Source: Dyadobacter sp. CY343
GTDB lineage: Bacteria; Bacteroidota; Bacteroidia; Cytophagales; Spirosomataceae
Direction of reading: 5' to 3'
Assembly (NCBI RefSeq): GCF_021390335.1
Contig: NZ_JAJUXK010000003.1
Span: 372,001 to 436,000, forward strand
Length of the DNA: 64,000 nucleotides
Both the position numbers and the translations under genes were made by a program. Positions 25,880-34,999 of the stretch are shown here, piece by piece. Numbering within the stretch: the first letter of the stretch is position 1; every line of letters starts with the position of its first letter. The notes under the pieces were generated by a model. The model ran no database searches and was not told the origin of the DNA. It saw nothing but the letters and a program-made list of their open reading frames with translations.

Positions 25880-26285
25880 CTGTATTTGTGATACTTAAAA
25901 TTTTCAATAAAAAGTATTGATTGATCTATTCATTCAATACTTTTTATGGTTATAGTTAGTACAAAAAGTAATTTATAATTTAATCAAATAAATAATTTAC
26001 AAAGTATTAATAGACACATACTTTCTATTAAAATTATACATTTAATATGTTTTTAATAGTTAGATACTTTAAATACTAATTTAACTTTTTATACTTAAAA
26101 ATAGTGAAAAATCTATCTACTGGTTGTCAGTTAGTTACTTAGTCTTATATGAGGGTTGTTTCTATAACAAGCCATTTTACAGAAAAGGTCAAAAACGATG
26201 AGCTAGAAAAGTTAGCTGATTTAGGCAAGATATATAAGGGAAATTAAGGTTCTTTGCAGCCTCAAACACCAATTATAAAAGCTTA
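25880..26285. other. Very AT-rich gap, no gene seen
   Basis: About 400 bases, far richer in A and T than the flanking genes, with a terminator at the left end and many short AAGTATT/AATACTT-like words. It shares the 13-base word ATAAAAAGTATTG with the AT-rich gap at 42212-42610. No open frame of note and no exact promoter was found before the porin gene. Confidence 0.55.
25909..25945 (+). terminator. Terminator after the NAD(P)-binding protein gene
   Basis: AAAAAGTATTGA (25909-25920) pairs perfectly with TCAATACTTTTT (25934-25945) across a 13-base loop, 29 bases past the stop; the T-run forms the end of the stem. Confidence 0.75.
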
Positions 26286-27608
26286 ATGAAACTCCGCATA
26301 ACCGGTCTAACCGTTATATTACTATGTCTGACAGCCAGTCAAGGCTTCTCTCAACGGTTTCTAATGGATCTGGTTGATACTACCAACCAAATGGGAAAGG
26401 GAATGCTTTCCATTTATGAGCGGTACAATCGCGTGCGGATCAGCGGGTATATCCAGCCACAATTTCAGGTCATTTCTAAGAAAGGTGCGGAGACCTTTGC
26501 AGGCGGAAATTTCAGCCCGGCATCAAATAACAGGTTCATGCTGCGCCGCGGACGTTTGCGTGTGGACTACGCGCATTTGAATAAACACAATGACCCGACT
26601 TCCTACTTTGTGTTTCAATTCGACGGGACGGAAAGAGGTGTCGCGATCCGCGATTTCTGGGGGCGCTTTTATGAAAACAAATTCCGGCTTTTCGCATTGA
26701 CCACCGGAATGTTCGCCCGGCCATTTGGTTACGAAGTGAATCTTTCTTCCGCCAACCGCGAAAGTCCGGAGCGCGGACGTATGTCGCAATTGCTTATGAA
26801 AACCGAGCGCGACATTGGCGCAATGCTTACAGTTACCAGCCGGCAGTCCGATCTCTGGTGGCAAAAGGTGAAGTTTGACGTCGGGGTTTTCAACGGCCAG
26901 GGAATGGCGGGACCGGTGGATTACGACAGCCACAAAGATGTGGTAAGCCGGCTGAGTATGAAGCCGAGCAAAATACGGGCACTCGGAGGAGCCACGGTAT
27001 CTGTCGCGGTCTCTCAATATCTGGGCGGTATCACGCACCAGTCACCCGTTTTTTACAGTACACAAAATAAAGGCAACGAGTTTGTCATGCTGCGCGATTC
27101 CTCAACGAATAATTTGGGTAAGAAATCACCCAGAAATTACTCCGGCGCTGATTTCCAGATCAGTTTCCCGAACAGAAAAGGAGAAACTGAGTTTCGCGCT
27201 GAGTACGTGCGGGGAAGACAGACAGGAACCTTCGCCAGCAGTGAAACGCCGGGCGTTTATCCCGTCACTAACGGTGCAAAAAGTCCGCTTTATACCCGCA
27301 ACTTCGATGGTGCCTACTTTTATTTTCTTCAAAACCTGGGCAGCATTGAGCACCAGATCCTGTTCAAATACGATTGGTACGATCCCAATACACGCGTAGC
27401 CGGTCAGCAGCTACGGAATTCGGAAGGATTCAGCAGTGCGGATCTGCGCTACGATACGTTTGGAATGGGGTACGTTTACATCGCCAATGAATCGCTCAAA
27501 TTCACTTTCTATTATGATATTGTCCGAAATGAAAAATCGGCACTAGCCGGTTTTGAGACCGATGTTTCTGACGATGTATTCACCTGCCGCGTGCAATACA
27601 ATTTCTAG
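26286..27608 (+). CDS. Outer-membrane porin, phosphate-selective porin O/P-like
   Basis: A 440-residue beta-barrel protein with signal peptide MKLRITGLTVILLCLTASQGFSQ. Features typical of the family are ISGYIQPQFQVIS, the arginine-rich RFMLRRGRLRVDYAH, FQFDGTERGVAIRDFW and the alternating aromatic strands at the C-terminus ending in VQYNF, a terminal phenylalanine as in many barrels. The substrate is likely a small anion, but the family is broad. It stands alone; its stop overlaps the convergent SRPBCC gene by four bases. Confidence 0.82.
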   Translation: MKLRITGLTVILLCLTASQGFSQRFLMDLVDTTNQMGKGMLSIYERYNRVRISGYIQPQFQVISKKGAETFAGGNFSPASNNRFMLRRGRLRVDYAHLNKHNDPTSYFVFQFDGTERGVAIRDFWGRFYENKFRLFALTTGMFARPFGYEVNLSSANRESPERGRMSQLLMKTERDIGAMLTVTSRQSDLWWQKVKFDVGVFNGQGMAGPVDYDSHKDVVSRLSMKPSKIRALGGATVSVAVSQYLGGITHQSPVFYSTQNKGNEFVMLRDSSTNNLGKKSPRNYSGADFQISFPNRKGETEFRAEYVRGRQTGTFASSETPGVYPVTNGAKSPLYTRNFDGAYFYFLQNLGSIEHQILFKYDWYDPNTRVAGQQLRNSEGFSSADLRYDTFGMGYVYIANESLKFTFYYDIVRNEKSALAGFETDVSDDVFTCRVQYNF

Positions 27609-28060
27609 CTGCCAAACCTTTCAGTCAATATTCTGTTCCGGTAAGTGAAGATTTTCCTGACTTCATTCCGAACGAACAATGCATTCACGATGTCGCCGAT
27701 AAATCCCAGCGGCACTTTATAATTCAGAATATCTTCCATCAATACACCATCGGCCGTTTCGGTAAACCGGTGTTGGTGATGCCAGAATGCATACGGACCA
27801 AACCGCTGCTCGTCCACAAAGTATTGCTTATCAACTACATGTGTGATTTCGGTGCACCATTTTAGCGGGATACCCAACACCGGCTTGACAATATATCGAA
27901 TGATCTGCCCCGCGTACATCTGCTCGCCGTGGTGTTTTGAGGTAACGATAAAGCCCATGTGAGCCGGGGTAATATCTCTCAGGTTTGCAGGGTTTGAGAA
28001 GAAATTCCAGGCTTCGTCCAGTGACACGGGCAATTTTTGCGTAAAATATAACTCCTGCAT
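27605..28060 (-). CDS. SRPBCC-family protein
   Basis: A 151-residue protein of the START/SRPBCC superfamily. It opens MQELYFTQKLPVSLDEAWNFFSNPANLRDITP, the standard first strand and helix of the fold, then has EITHVVDKQYFVDEQRFGPYAFWHHQHRF and a C-terminal helix. The FGPYAFWHHQHRF segment is typical of the branch sometimes annotated as cell-division-inhibitor-like or as YfiP-like ligand-binding proteins. No ligand is known. It is transcribed divergently from another SRPBCC gene 106 bases away. Confidence 0.78.
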   Translation of the reverse strand: MQELYFTQKLPVSLDEAWNFFSNPANLRDITPAHMGFIVTSKHHGEQMYAGQIIRYIVKPVLGIPLKWCTEITHVVDKQYFVDEQRFGPYAFWHHQHRFTETADGVLMEDILNYKVPLGFIGDIVNALFVRNEVRKIFTYRNRILTERFGS

Positions 28061-28166
28061 AAAAGATTTTAGTTTAAAGACTTACATCAATAGTCAGACC
28101 AATGCGAAAATGGCCGGCAGTGGCATGATTTTAGCCCTTTCGAACTATGACCAAAATCTGAGCAAA

Positions 28167-28613
28167 ATGAACAGAAAACTCATTGCAACAACTTCAACGT
28201 CCATTTACGCCAGTCCATCCAAAGTCTGGAAGGCGCTGATCGACCCTGAGATCGTCAGGAAATATATGTACGGCGCAGAAGTGTATTCGGATTGGCAGGT
28301 TGGCAGTCCGATCACTTTTACCGGCGAATGGGAAGGCCAGCAGTATGTAGACAAGGGCACTATTTTAGAAATAATTCCGGAGCGCGTGCTGAGCTATTCC
28401 TATTGGAGCCCGCTGTCCGGCGTAGAGGATTTTGAAGATAATTACATGCACGTGACGTATCACGTGTCTGAATATGATGACGAAACGACGCTGACTATTA
28501 CGCAGGATAACCTCGACTCCGACGAAGCGGTTGTCAAAGCCGAGGAAAACTGGATGAATGTTTCCAAGCAAATCAAGCACCTGCTCGAAGAAGACCGCAA
28601 GCATGTGTTGTAA
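28167..28613 (+). CDS. SRPBCC/AHSA1-like domain protein
   Basis: A 148-residue protein resembling the Aha1 C-terminal-like (AHSA1) group: MNRKLIATTSTSIYASPSKVWKALIDPEIVRKYMYGAE, followed by WQVGSPITFTGEWEGQQYVDKGTILEI and a closing helix. The frame is open to 28110, but the ATG at 28167 gives the family-typical beginning. These proteins bind small hydrophobic compounds or act as co-chaperones; the role here is unknown. It lies divergent to a second SRPBCC gene and converges on tex across a strong hairpin. Confidence 0.8.
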   Translation: MNRKLIATTSTSIYASPSKVWKALIDPEIVRKYMYGAEVYSDWQVGSPITFTGEWEGQQYVDKGTILEIIPERVLSYSYWSPLSGVEDFEDNYMHVTYHVSEYDDETTLTITQDNLDSDEAVVKAEENWMNVSKQIKHLLEEDRKHVL

Positions 28614-28621
28614 TAGATCCT

Positions 28622-28650
28622 GACCTTTCCAGGTAAAGCCTGGAAAGGTC
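28622..28650. terminator. Hairpin between the AHSA1-like gene and tex
   Basis: GACCTTTCCAGG (28622-28633) and CCTGGAAAGGTC (28639-28650) form a 12-bp perfect stem with a 5-base loop. It overlaps the tex stop codon. There is no long T-run on either side, so termination strength is uncertain. Confidence 0.65.
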
Positions 28651-30763
28651 ACATTTTCATACTTAATGCAATGCGCTTGCGACCGAGATCTACTTCGGTG
28701 ACTTTCACCTGAACTACCTGCTGTAATTTCACCACTTCATTAGGATCTTTGATAAAACGATCCGCCATTTGCGAAACGTGGACCAGACCATCCTGTTTTA
28801 CACCGACATCCACGAACGCGCCAAATGCAGTAATGTTCGTAACAATACCCGGTAATATCATTCCAACTTTCAGATCTTCCGGCTTTCTGACTGAGCTGTC
28901 AAATTCAAATTTCTTGATTTCCGCGCGTGGATCGCGGGCAGGCTTTTCGAGTTCTGCCAGTATATCCTTCAATGTAGGCAGCCCGACCGAATCCGAAATA
29001 TACTTTTCCGGCTTGATCTGTTTCCGAATTTCTGTTTTCGCCATTAGGTCCTGAATCGTGGCACCCGCATCTTTGGCCATTTGTTCGACCAATGCATATC
29101 TTTCTGGATGTACTGCACTACTATCCAAGGGATTAGCGGCATTTTCAATGCGCAAAAATCCGGCAGCCTGCTCAAATGCTTTCGAGCCGAGGCGGGGAAC
29201 TTTTAATAATTGTTGCCTCGATTTAAAATTTCCGTTTTTTGCGCGAAAATCGACGATATTCTGCGCCAGAGCGGGTCCGAGGCCGGAAATGTACCGCAAT
29301 AAATGCTTGCTGGCCGTGTTGAGATTTACGCCTACGGAATTCACGCAACTTTCTACGACTGTATCCAAGGCATTTCGCAATGAATTCTGGTCTACATCAT
29401 GCTGGTACTGACCAACTCCTATTGATTTTGGATCGATTTTGACAAGCTCTGCCAGCGGATCCATGAGTCTGCGTCCAATAGAAACCGAGCCTCTCACAGT
29501 CACATCTTTATCCGGAAATTCCTCGCGCGCTACTTCGGAAGCCGAGTAAATCGACGCGCCCTGTTCACTCACTGAGAACAAACCAATTTCGCTGCTGCCG
29601 GAAGTATCGAGTAGCTTTTTAACGAAATCCTCCGTCTCCCGGCCTGCGGTTCCGTTACCGACAGCGATAGCCTGGATCTTATATTTTTTGATCAGATCGA
29701 GCAGCTTGGTCTGTGCATCCCCCGGGCGATCGAATGGATATATCACCTGGTCGGAAACCAGATTTCCCTGCTGATCGAGTACTACGACTTTGCAACCGGT
29801 ACGGTAGCCCGGATCAATGGCAAGAACGTTCTTCTGCCCAAGCGGCGAAGCAAGCAATAATTGCCGCAGGTTTTCCGTAAATACCTGAATAGCCGCGATG
29901 TCCGCCTTTTCCTTTGACAGGTTTGTGAATTCGGTTTCAATTGACGGTTTAAGCAATCTTTTGTAGCTGTCTGTAATAGCCGCCTCAATCTGATCTTTGC
30001 AAGCATTTGATCCCCTTAAAAAAAGCCTGTCCAGCGATTCCAGTGCCAGTTTTTCTTCCGGGGAGATATCTACATTCAGTATTCCCTCCTCTTCTCCCCG
30101 CCGGATCGCGAGCAGCCGGTGCGACGGAATGCGGGAAAGTGGTTCACTGAAATCGAAATAATCGCGGTATTTGGCTCCTTCCTCTTCCTTTTTCTTCTTC
30201 ACCTTGGAAGTGATTACAGCTCCGCGCTGGAAAGTCTGCCGAACTTTCGCCCGCGCATCCTGATTTTCATTGATCCACTCCGCCATAATATCTCTCGCTC
30301 CCTGCAATGCATCCTCGACTTTTAATACGTCGTCATTCAGAAAATCAAGTGCTTTGCTTTCAGGATCACTCTCTTTTCCCGTAAAAATAAGCTGTGCCAA
30401 AGGTTCGAGTCCTTTTTCAATTGCCGCTATTGCCCGAGTTTTACGCTTTTGTTTATAAGGTAAGTAAATGTCTTCCAGCTCAGTAAGCGAAAAAACACGC
30501 TCGATTTGTTTCTTCAAATCAGCAGTCAGCTTACCTTGTTCACCAATGCTTTTTAATATCGCCTCCCGCCGCTTTTCCACTTCCTGCTGTTTCTGCCAGG
30601 CATCCCGGATCGCGCCGATCTGCACTTCGTCCAACCCTCCCGTCGCTTCTTTACGGTAGCGGGCAATAAAAGGCAGCGTCGCGCCTTCCTCGAATAATTG
30701 AATGGTACTTCTTACTTGTTTATCAGCAATACTGGTCTGCTGGGCAATCAGTGTATAATTCAT
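28649..30763 (-). CDS. tex: Tex-family RNA-binding transcription accessory protein
   Basis: Tex proteins bind RNA and act at the transcription-translation interface. The 704-residue product has the N-terminal helical part with LPFIARYRKEATGGLDEVQI, the YqgF/RNase H-like domain with AIDPGYRTGCKVVVLDQQGN, a tandem helix-hairpin-helix region (LRYISGLGPALAQNIVDFRAKN) and a C-terminal S1 domain (GIVTNITAFGAFVDVGVKQD). Length is normal. The start is set at the ATG at 30761-30763 (MNYTLIAQQTSI), which fits the family; an ATG five codons upstream is also possible. It is a single-gene unit. Confidence 0.93.
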   Translation of the reverse strand: MNYTLIAQQTSIADKQVRSTIQLFEEGATLPFIARYRKEATGGLDEVQIGAIRDAWQKQQEVEKRREAILKSIGEQGKLTADLKKQIERVFSLTELEDIYLPYKQKRKTRAIAAIEKGLEPLAQLIFTGKESDPESKALDFLNDDVLKVEDALQGARDIMAEWINENQDARAKVRQTFQRGAVITSKVKKKKEEEGAKYRDYFDFSEPLSRIPSHRLLAIRRGEEEGILNVDISPEEKLALESLDRLFLRGSNACKDQIEAAITDSYKRLLKPSIETEFTNLSKEKADIAAIQVFTENLRQLLLASPLGQKNVLAIDPGYRTGCKVVVLDQQGNLVSDQVIYPFDRPGDAQTKLLDLIKKYKIQAIAVGNGTAGRETEDFVKKLLDTSGSSEIGLFSVSEQGASIYSASEVAREEFPDKDVTVRGSVSIGRRLMDPLAELVKIDPKSIGVGQYQHDVDQNSLRNALDTVVESCVNSVGVNLNTASKHLLRYISGLGPALAQNIVDFRAKNGNFKSRQQLLKVPRLGSKAFEQAAGFLRIENAANPLDSSAVHPERYALVEQMAKDAGATIQDLMAKTEIRKQIKPEKYISDSVGLPTLKDILAELEKPARDPRAEIKKFEFDSSVRKPEDLKVGMILPGIVTNITAFGAFVDVGVKQDGLVHVSQMADRFIKDPNEVVKLQQVVQVKVTEVDLGRKRIALSMKM

Positions 30764-30847
30764 CTGGTAAAAATTCATTGGTAACGACAAATAAAACTGG
30801 TTTTTGTAGCTTTAAAAACAAAAATCCAGTTAACCCCGCCTATTTCA

Positions 30848-31675
30848 ATGAAATTCAGGTTTGCTATCCATTTCGTTCTGCTGCTCATTTTCTGGTCTTA
30901 TAATTTCGAAGCCTTTGCCCAACAAAAACAAGCTTTCAAAGTGATCGCATTCTTCACCGGTAAAAACGACAAAGCGCATATCAGCTTCGTAAAAGAGGCG
31001 CATCGGTTTTTTCCTGAAACGGGGAAGCAAATGGGCTTTACCTACGACTCAACGAGCAATTGGGACAATATGAATGATCAGTTTATGGCTCAATATCAAG
31101 CGGTTATATTTCTCGATACCCGACCTGATACGCCTGAGCAGCGTGCAGCATTTCAAAGGTATATGGAAAGAGGCGGCGGCTGGATCGGGTTTCATTTCGC
31201 CGCATTCGCATTGACACCGTCTGCGTATCCGCAAAATTGGGACTGGTACCATGATCATTTTCTGGGCTCCGGCCAATACAAAAGCAATACGTGGCGACCT
31301 ACTTCTGCCATATTAAAAGTTGAGAACAAGGCAAGTGCATTTACCCGAAACCTGCCTGATACCTTCCGAACAGCGCCCAATGAATGGTATTGTTGGGAGA
31401 GAGACCTGAAAAAGAATCCGGATATTGAGGTATTGCTCTCCGTAGATAATGCCAGTTTCCCGCTGGGGACGGGCCCGAAACAACACGAAATCTGGCACAG
31501 CGGCTATTATCCGGTGGCGTGGACAAACAAAAAATACCGCATGCTGTATATTAATATGGGGCACAACGATATTGACTACGATAATAAAACGGACAAAGAG
31601 CTGTCGTTCACTTTCGCCAATAAGACGCAGAACCAGTTTGTTATTCAGTCGTTGATGTTTCTGGGAGCAAAATAA
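30848..31675 (+). CDS. Secreted ThuA-like domain protein
   Basis: A 275-residue protein with a signal peptide (about residues 1-24, ending EAFAQ) and one ThuA-like domain, a glutamine-amidotransferase-like fold related to trehalose utilisation proteins. Visible family features are FKVIAFFTGKNDKAHISFVKEA, YQAVIFLDTRPDTPEQRAAFQRYMERGGGWIGFHFAA, and the late PVAWTNKKYRMLYINMGHND. Secreted ThuA proteins are frequent in Bacteroidetes and Planctomycetes, usually with sugar-degrading loci. Here it stands alone, so its substrate remains unknown. A terminator follows directly. Confidence 0.85.
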   Translation: MKFRFAIHFVLLLIFWSYNFEAFAQQKQAFKVIAFFTGKNDKAHISFVKEAHRFFPETGKQMGFTYDSTSNWDNMNDQFMAQYQAVIFLDTRPDTPEQRAAFQRYMERGGGWIGFHFAAFALTPSAYPQNWDWYHDHFLGSGQYKSNTWRPTSAILKVENKASAFTRNLPDTFRTAPNEWYCWERDLKKNPDIEVLLSVDNASFPLGTGPKQHEIWHSGYYPVAWTNKKYRMLYINMGHNDIDYDNKTDKELSFTFANKTQNQFVIQSLMFLGAK

Positions 31676-31715
31676 AAAGGAGACTTTCGCCGGGTTACGG
31701 AAAAAATCTCCTTTT
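31674..31715 (+). terminator. Terminator after the ThuA-like gene
   Basis: AAAAGGAGA (ending 31683) pairs with TCTCCTTTT (31707-31715) across a 23-base loop, ending in T; it begins at the stop codon of the ThuA-like gene. Confidence 0.6.
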
Positions 31716-31747
31716 AAACATAGTGATAGTAGACTAATTGCCGGCTA

Positions 31748-31981
31748 TCAAGGATTTTCAGATTCAATTACGCCTACATCATTTTCATCGATATCCTGCG
31801 TGGATGCATTTTCCTCGGTCTTGTTACCTGTGTACACTTCCGGAGCATCCGTTCCTGGCACATCTGGCTGCGGATTCATCGGAGCTGTCTGGCCCGGTTC
31901 CGGGTAACTCGTTGCGGGCGGCTGCTCGTCGGGCATTTCATTAGTAAAATTCGCGTATGAATATCCTGTCATAAAATCCAT
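31748..31981 (-). CDS. Small acidic, proline-rich hypothetical protein
   Basis: A 77-residue protein of unknown family: MDFMTGYSYANFTNEMPDEQ at the start, then a stretch rich in proline, threonine, asparagine and glutamate, ending DENDVGVIESENP. It is strongly acidic and probably unstructured. No signal peptide or membrane segment is seen. It has an ATG start and lies alone between the ThuA-like gene and the palindrome array, on the same strand as the RsmB-like gene upstream. That it is a real gene is suggested by clean placement and non-random composition, not by homology. Confidence 0.5.
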   Translation of the reverse strand: MDFMTGYSYANFTNEMPDEQPPATSYPEPGQTAPMNPQPDVPGTDAPEVYTGNKTEENASTQDIDENDVGVIESENP

Positions 31982-32039
31982 GATTCTAACATTTTGATGT
32001 AATCAAAACAAAACAAAAAACCATGCCCACAATCATTGT

Positions 32040-32352
32040 CCGTTGACTGAAGTCAACGGCAATTAATTGCTTGCGCTGCAAAAGCACTATACAAATTTGT
32101 CAACATCAATACCCGTTGACTTCAGTCAACGGCAAGACATCACTTGCGCTGCAAAAGCACTATACAAATTCATAAAAATCAATACCCGTTGACTTCAGTC
32201 AACGCTGCAAAAGCATACAAACTCTAAAAATCAATACCCATTGACTTCAGTCAACGACAAGACATCACTTGCGCTGCAAAAGCATACAAAATCATAAAAA
32301 TCAATACCCGTTGACTTCAGTCAACGGCAAGTCACAACTTGCGCTGCAAAAG
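32040..32352. repeat. Tandem array of about 70-bp units, each with a perfect palindrome (REP-like)
   Basis: Five palindromes CCGTTGAC-TTCA-GTCAACGG (or close) lie at 32040-32059, 32113-32132, 32186-32204, 32238-32256 and 32308-32327. Spacing is 73, 73, 52 and 70 bases. Between them the units share CTTGCGCTGCAAAAG and ATAAAAATCAATACCC. The shared CTTGCGCTGCAAAAG is also the last coding part of the RsmB-like gene (32338-32352), so the array appears to have grown from the gene's 3' end and its terminator hairpin. The third copy has lost about 20 bases. Confidence 0.92.
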
Positions 32353-33558
32353 GGCCATATAAAATCCATCGAAACCATCCTTGGCAGGTGAGGTACGCTG
32401 CTGAGAAATCAACTCCCATTCCTTGCGGTTCGTTTTCATAAAGCGTTTCACCTGATCCTCTGATTCAGAAGGCAGAATGCTGCAAGTCGCATACACCATT
32501 TTCCCTCCTTTTTTGACCATTTGCGAATAAGTGCTGAGAATATGCCACTGCACATTCCTGATCTGATCCAGAAATTCGGGCTTCAATTTCCATTTGGAAT
32601 CCGGATTTCTCCTTAAAACCCCTAAACCCGAGCAAGGAACATCCAGCAAGAGTCGGTCCGCGGTTTCGGAAAGCTTCTCAATGTCCGAGTCAAACTGGAT
32701 CGTCATTGTGTCCAGATTCGTCACGCCGTTGCGTTCGGCACGCTTTTTCAATTCGTTCAATTTGAGTCCTGCAATGTCCATCGCTAGTATCGATCCGGTA
32801 TTCTGCAGCAACGCCGCCAGGTGTAAACTTTTTCCACCCGCACCGGCACATGCATCTATCACCGATAGTCCGGGCTGGATATCCAGGTAAGGCGCAATAA
32901 GCTGAGAGCCAGCATCCTGAACTTCTATGTATCCGTTTTTGAAAGCCTCGGTATTATTAATGTTCTGTCTTTTTTTGAGCAGAATTGCGTCGGGCACGTT
33001 TTCAATCGGTGCTGCATTGTCCTCGCCAAACAATTCCAGTACCGCCGTAACATTACTTTTTAAAGTATTAACACGCAAAATCAGCTGCGCCTGCTCATTT
33101 AAGGCTTTCAGCTCCTTATCCCAGGATTTTTTGAGCTCATTTTCTCCGAGCTCGTCTATCCAGTCCGGAATAGATTGACCGATTTTCCGTATTTCCATCG
33201 CCTCTGCATACCGTACAGCAACATGTTCCGGATTGATCTCTCCAAATTCCGGCCATTCAGGCAGCGCAATTACTTCTCCTGAGTGCAAATGCAGCGGTTT
33301 GATCAGCTGCCACACGCCAGCCAGTTTAACGAAGTCAGCTTCTTCTTTCGCCTTTTCAACCTGCGAAACGTATTTGACAAGTCGCCACCAGCGTACAATC
33401 TCATATATATTCTCGGCGATGAAAGAGCGGTCCCGCGCGCCCCATTTTTTATTAGATTTCAGCAGCTGCTCGACAACCTGATCAGCCTGCCTGTTTCTGA
33501 CAAAAATGTGTTGCAGACCTTCAACGACAGCGAATATTAAACCACGGTGAATTTTCAA
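32332..33558 (-). CDS. RsmB/NOP-family RNA (cytosine-C5)-methyltransferase
   Basis: The 408-residue enzyme transfers methyl from SAM to C5 of cytosine in RNA. Visible motifs are the SAM-binding VIDACAGAGGKSLHLAALL, the DVPCSGLGVLRRNPDSKWK loop with the release cysteine, and VYATCSILPSESEDQV with the catalytic cysteine. The N-terminal RsmB-like helical part (KWGARDRSFIAENIYEIVRWWRL) is present. The start is set at a TTG at 33556-33558 (KIHRGLIFAVVEGLQ follows), which matches the family; no ATG is available and a longer frame to 33624 also needs a TTG. The final codons are shared with the adjoining tandem repeat. Confidence 0.88.
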   Translation of the reverse strand: MKIHRGLIFAVVEGLQHIFVRNRQADQVVEQLLKSNKKWGARDRSFIAENIYEIVRWWRLVKYVSQVEKAKEEADFVKLAGVWQLIKPLHLHSGEVIALPEWPEFGEINPEHVAVRYAEAMEIRKIGQSIPDWIDELGENELKKSWDKELKALNEQAQLILRVNTLKSNVTAVLELFGEDNAAPIENVPDAILLKKRQNINNTEAFKNGYIEVQDAGSQLIAPYLDIQPGLSVIDACAGAGGKSLHLAALLQNTGSILAMDIAGLKLNELKKRAERNGVTNLDTMTIQFDSDIEKLSETADRLLLDVPCSGLGVLRRNPDSKWKLKPEFLDQIRNVQWHILSTYSQMVKKGGKMVYATCSILPSESEDQVKRFMKTNRKEWELISQQRTSPAKDGFDGFYMALLQRKL

Positions 33559-33697
33559 AATGTAATATGTTAAGGTATTTATTGCTGGCGAAGGTGCATG
33601 TAAGCACCGGCAGAGCAAATGCAAATTACCTGTAAGGCGCGGGTTTTACCAACTATCCCTACTTTAAAAGCAAATGAAATGGAAACTGCTGGTTCCT

Positions 33698-34945
33698 CTA
33701 ATAGATCTTTTGCGGCAGCTCAACCACAAAGCTCGTCCCTACTCCCGGTTCCGAAACAACATTTAACTGCCCGTCGAGGCTTGTAACAAGGTGTTTTACC
33801 AAAGCAAGTCCAAATCCATAACCCTGCTCACCCGCGGTTCCATCGGTAGAAGTGGAAGTACCTGCCAGAATCGCGTCGACTCCCGCCGCATCCATTCCCA
33901 CGCCTTCGTCTTTTACAACAATCTGAAGTGTGGGTTTGTCAATATGCAGCAGCAGCCCCAGATCCACGGTCACGTGCTTTAAAGCAGGTGTAAATTTGAT
34001 CGCATTAGAGATAAGGTTACCGGTAATTTGCAGCAGTTTATTCTTTGGGAATGAGATATTTGAGGTCAGCGGAGTTGTATTCACTGTAAATACGATCTGC
34101 TTGTGCCGCGCCTGGGGACCGTATAATTTTTCAAGCTTATCTTTAAAAACTGTGAGGTCAAATCGCGTGTTCTCGGCTCCAGTTGTTGCCACCGCCACAC
34201 GTTTGTCTTTGTTAGAGTCAAGAATTTCCTCCGCGAGATCAAGTATCGAGTTTCCGCTTTTATAAATCAGGTTGATAAATTCGAGAACCTCGTCCATTTG
34301 GTTGGTATCTCCCTGATCCTTAATGATCTGGGCCAATCCAACTATTCCGCCAAGGGGCCCGCGGATATCGTGCGCGACTTTTCTTTGCGTTTGTTTGGCT
34401 TCCAGTAACCTTGATTTCAACGCTTCCATGACCTTAATCGTTTTCAGGCGACTTACGATCTCGTCCGCAATGATCTTCAAAAGCTCTATTTTCTCAGGAT
34501 CGAGATAAACGCGTTCCTGATCCAATACACAAAGCGCACCTATCGGAACGCCGGCGCTCGTTTTCAGCGGAACTCCGTAGTAATAGCGCACATTTGGCTT
34601 GCCTGTCACATAGTCTTTGTCCTTGAAACGGTCGTCGGCAGAAAGATCGGTGACCTCGAAAGATTCTACGTTCATAATGGTGTACTGGCAAACAGAATCT
34701 TCCCGCAGCATCTGGTCAATATCCAAACCATAATTTGAAATTGTCCACTGCGTAAGTGAGTCTATGAGGTTGACAAGGGAGATACTGGTCCCGGCGACCT
34801 TAGCCGCGAGCCGGGCGAGGTCACTGAATGTATTTTTATGGTCGGCATAGTCGATATCAAGATCCGACAGGCCAATAAGGCGTTCCAGCTCATTGGCTGG
34901 GACAGGCGCTTTAAAAATATTCGATGGTACAGAATTTGAGTGCAT
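33698..34945 (-). CDS. GAF-domain sensor histidine kinase
   Basis: A 415-residue soluble two-component kinase. Residues about 35-170 form a GAF domain of the FhlA/phytochrome-like type (DSVCQYTIMNVESFEVTDLSADDRF, VRYYYGVPLKTSAGVPIGALCVLD). The dimerisation helix carries the phospho-acceptor histidine in VAHDIRGPLGGIVGLA (H193 counting from the upstream TTG), and the ATPase has N-box LISNAIKFTP, G1 VKDEGVGMD and G2 GYGFGLALVKHL. No membrane segment is seen, so it senses a cytoplasmic signal. No response regulator gene is adjacent. An excellent promoter lies 23 bases upstream and supports the ATG at 34943-34945 over the TTG one codon earlier. Confidence 0.9.
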   Translation of the reverse strand: MHSNSVPSNIFKAPVPANELERLIGLSDLDIDYADHKNTFSDLARLAAKVAGTSISLVNLIDSLTQWTISNYGLDIDQMLREDSVCQYTIMNVESFEVTDLSADDRFKDKDYVTGKPNVRYYYGVPLKTSAGVPIGALCVLDQERVYLDPEKIELLKIIADEIVSRLKTIKVMEALKSRLLEAKQTQRKVAHDIRGPLGGIVGLAQIIKDQGDTNQMDEVLEFINLIYKSGNSILDLAEEILDSNKDKRVAVATTGAENTRFDLTVFKDKLEKLYGPQARHKQIVFTVNTTPLTSNISFPKNKLLQITGNLISNAIKFTPALKHVTVDLGLLLHIDKPTLQIVVKDEGVGMDAAGVDAILAGTSTSTDGTAGEQGYGFGLALVKHLVTSLDGQLNVVSEPGVGTSFVVELPQKIY

Positions 34946-34967
34946 CAATGATCGGGTATACGGATAA

Positions 34968-34999
34968 CAAAATTAGAAGTAATTCGAATGTTCACAATG
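34968..34999 (-). promoter_or_regulatory. Promoter of the GAF histidine kinase gene
   Basis: On the minus strand ATTG (34996-34999), a 20-base spacer and TAATTTTG (34968-34975), the same ATTG-N20 form as the tRNA promoter. Transcription should start near 34961, about 16 bases before the ATG. Confidence 0.75.

Noticed and set aside
32040-32330. Possible CRISPR array
   Set aside because: The repeated palindromes are regularly spaced, but the DNA between them is itself repeated rather than unique, and no cas gene is present.
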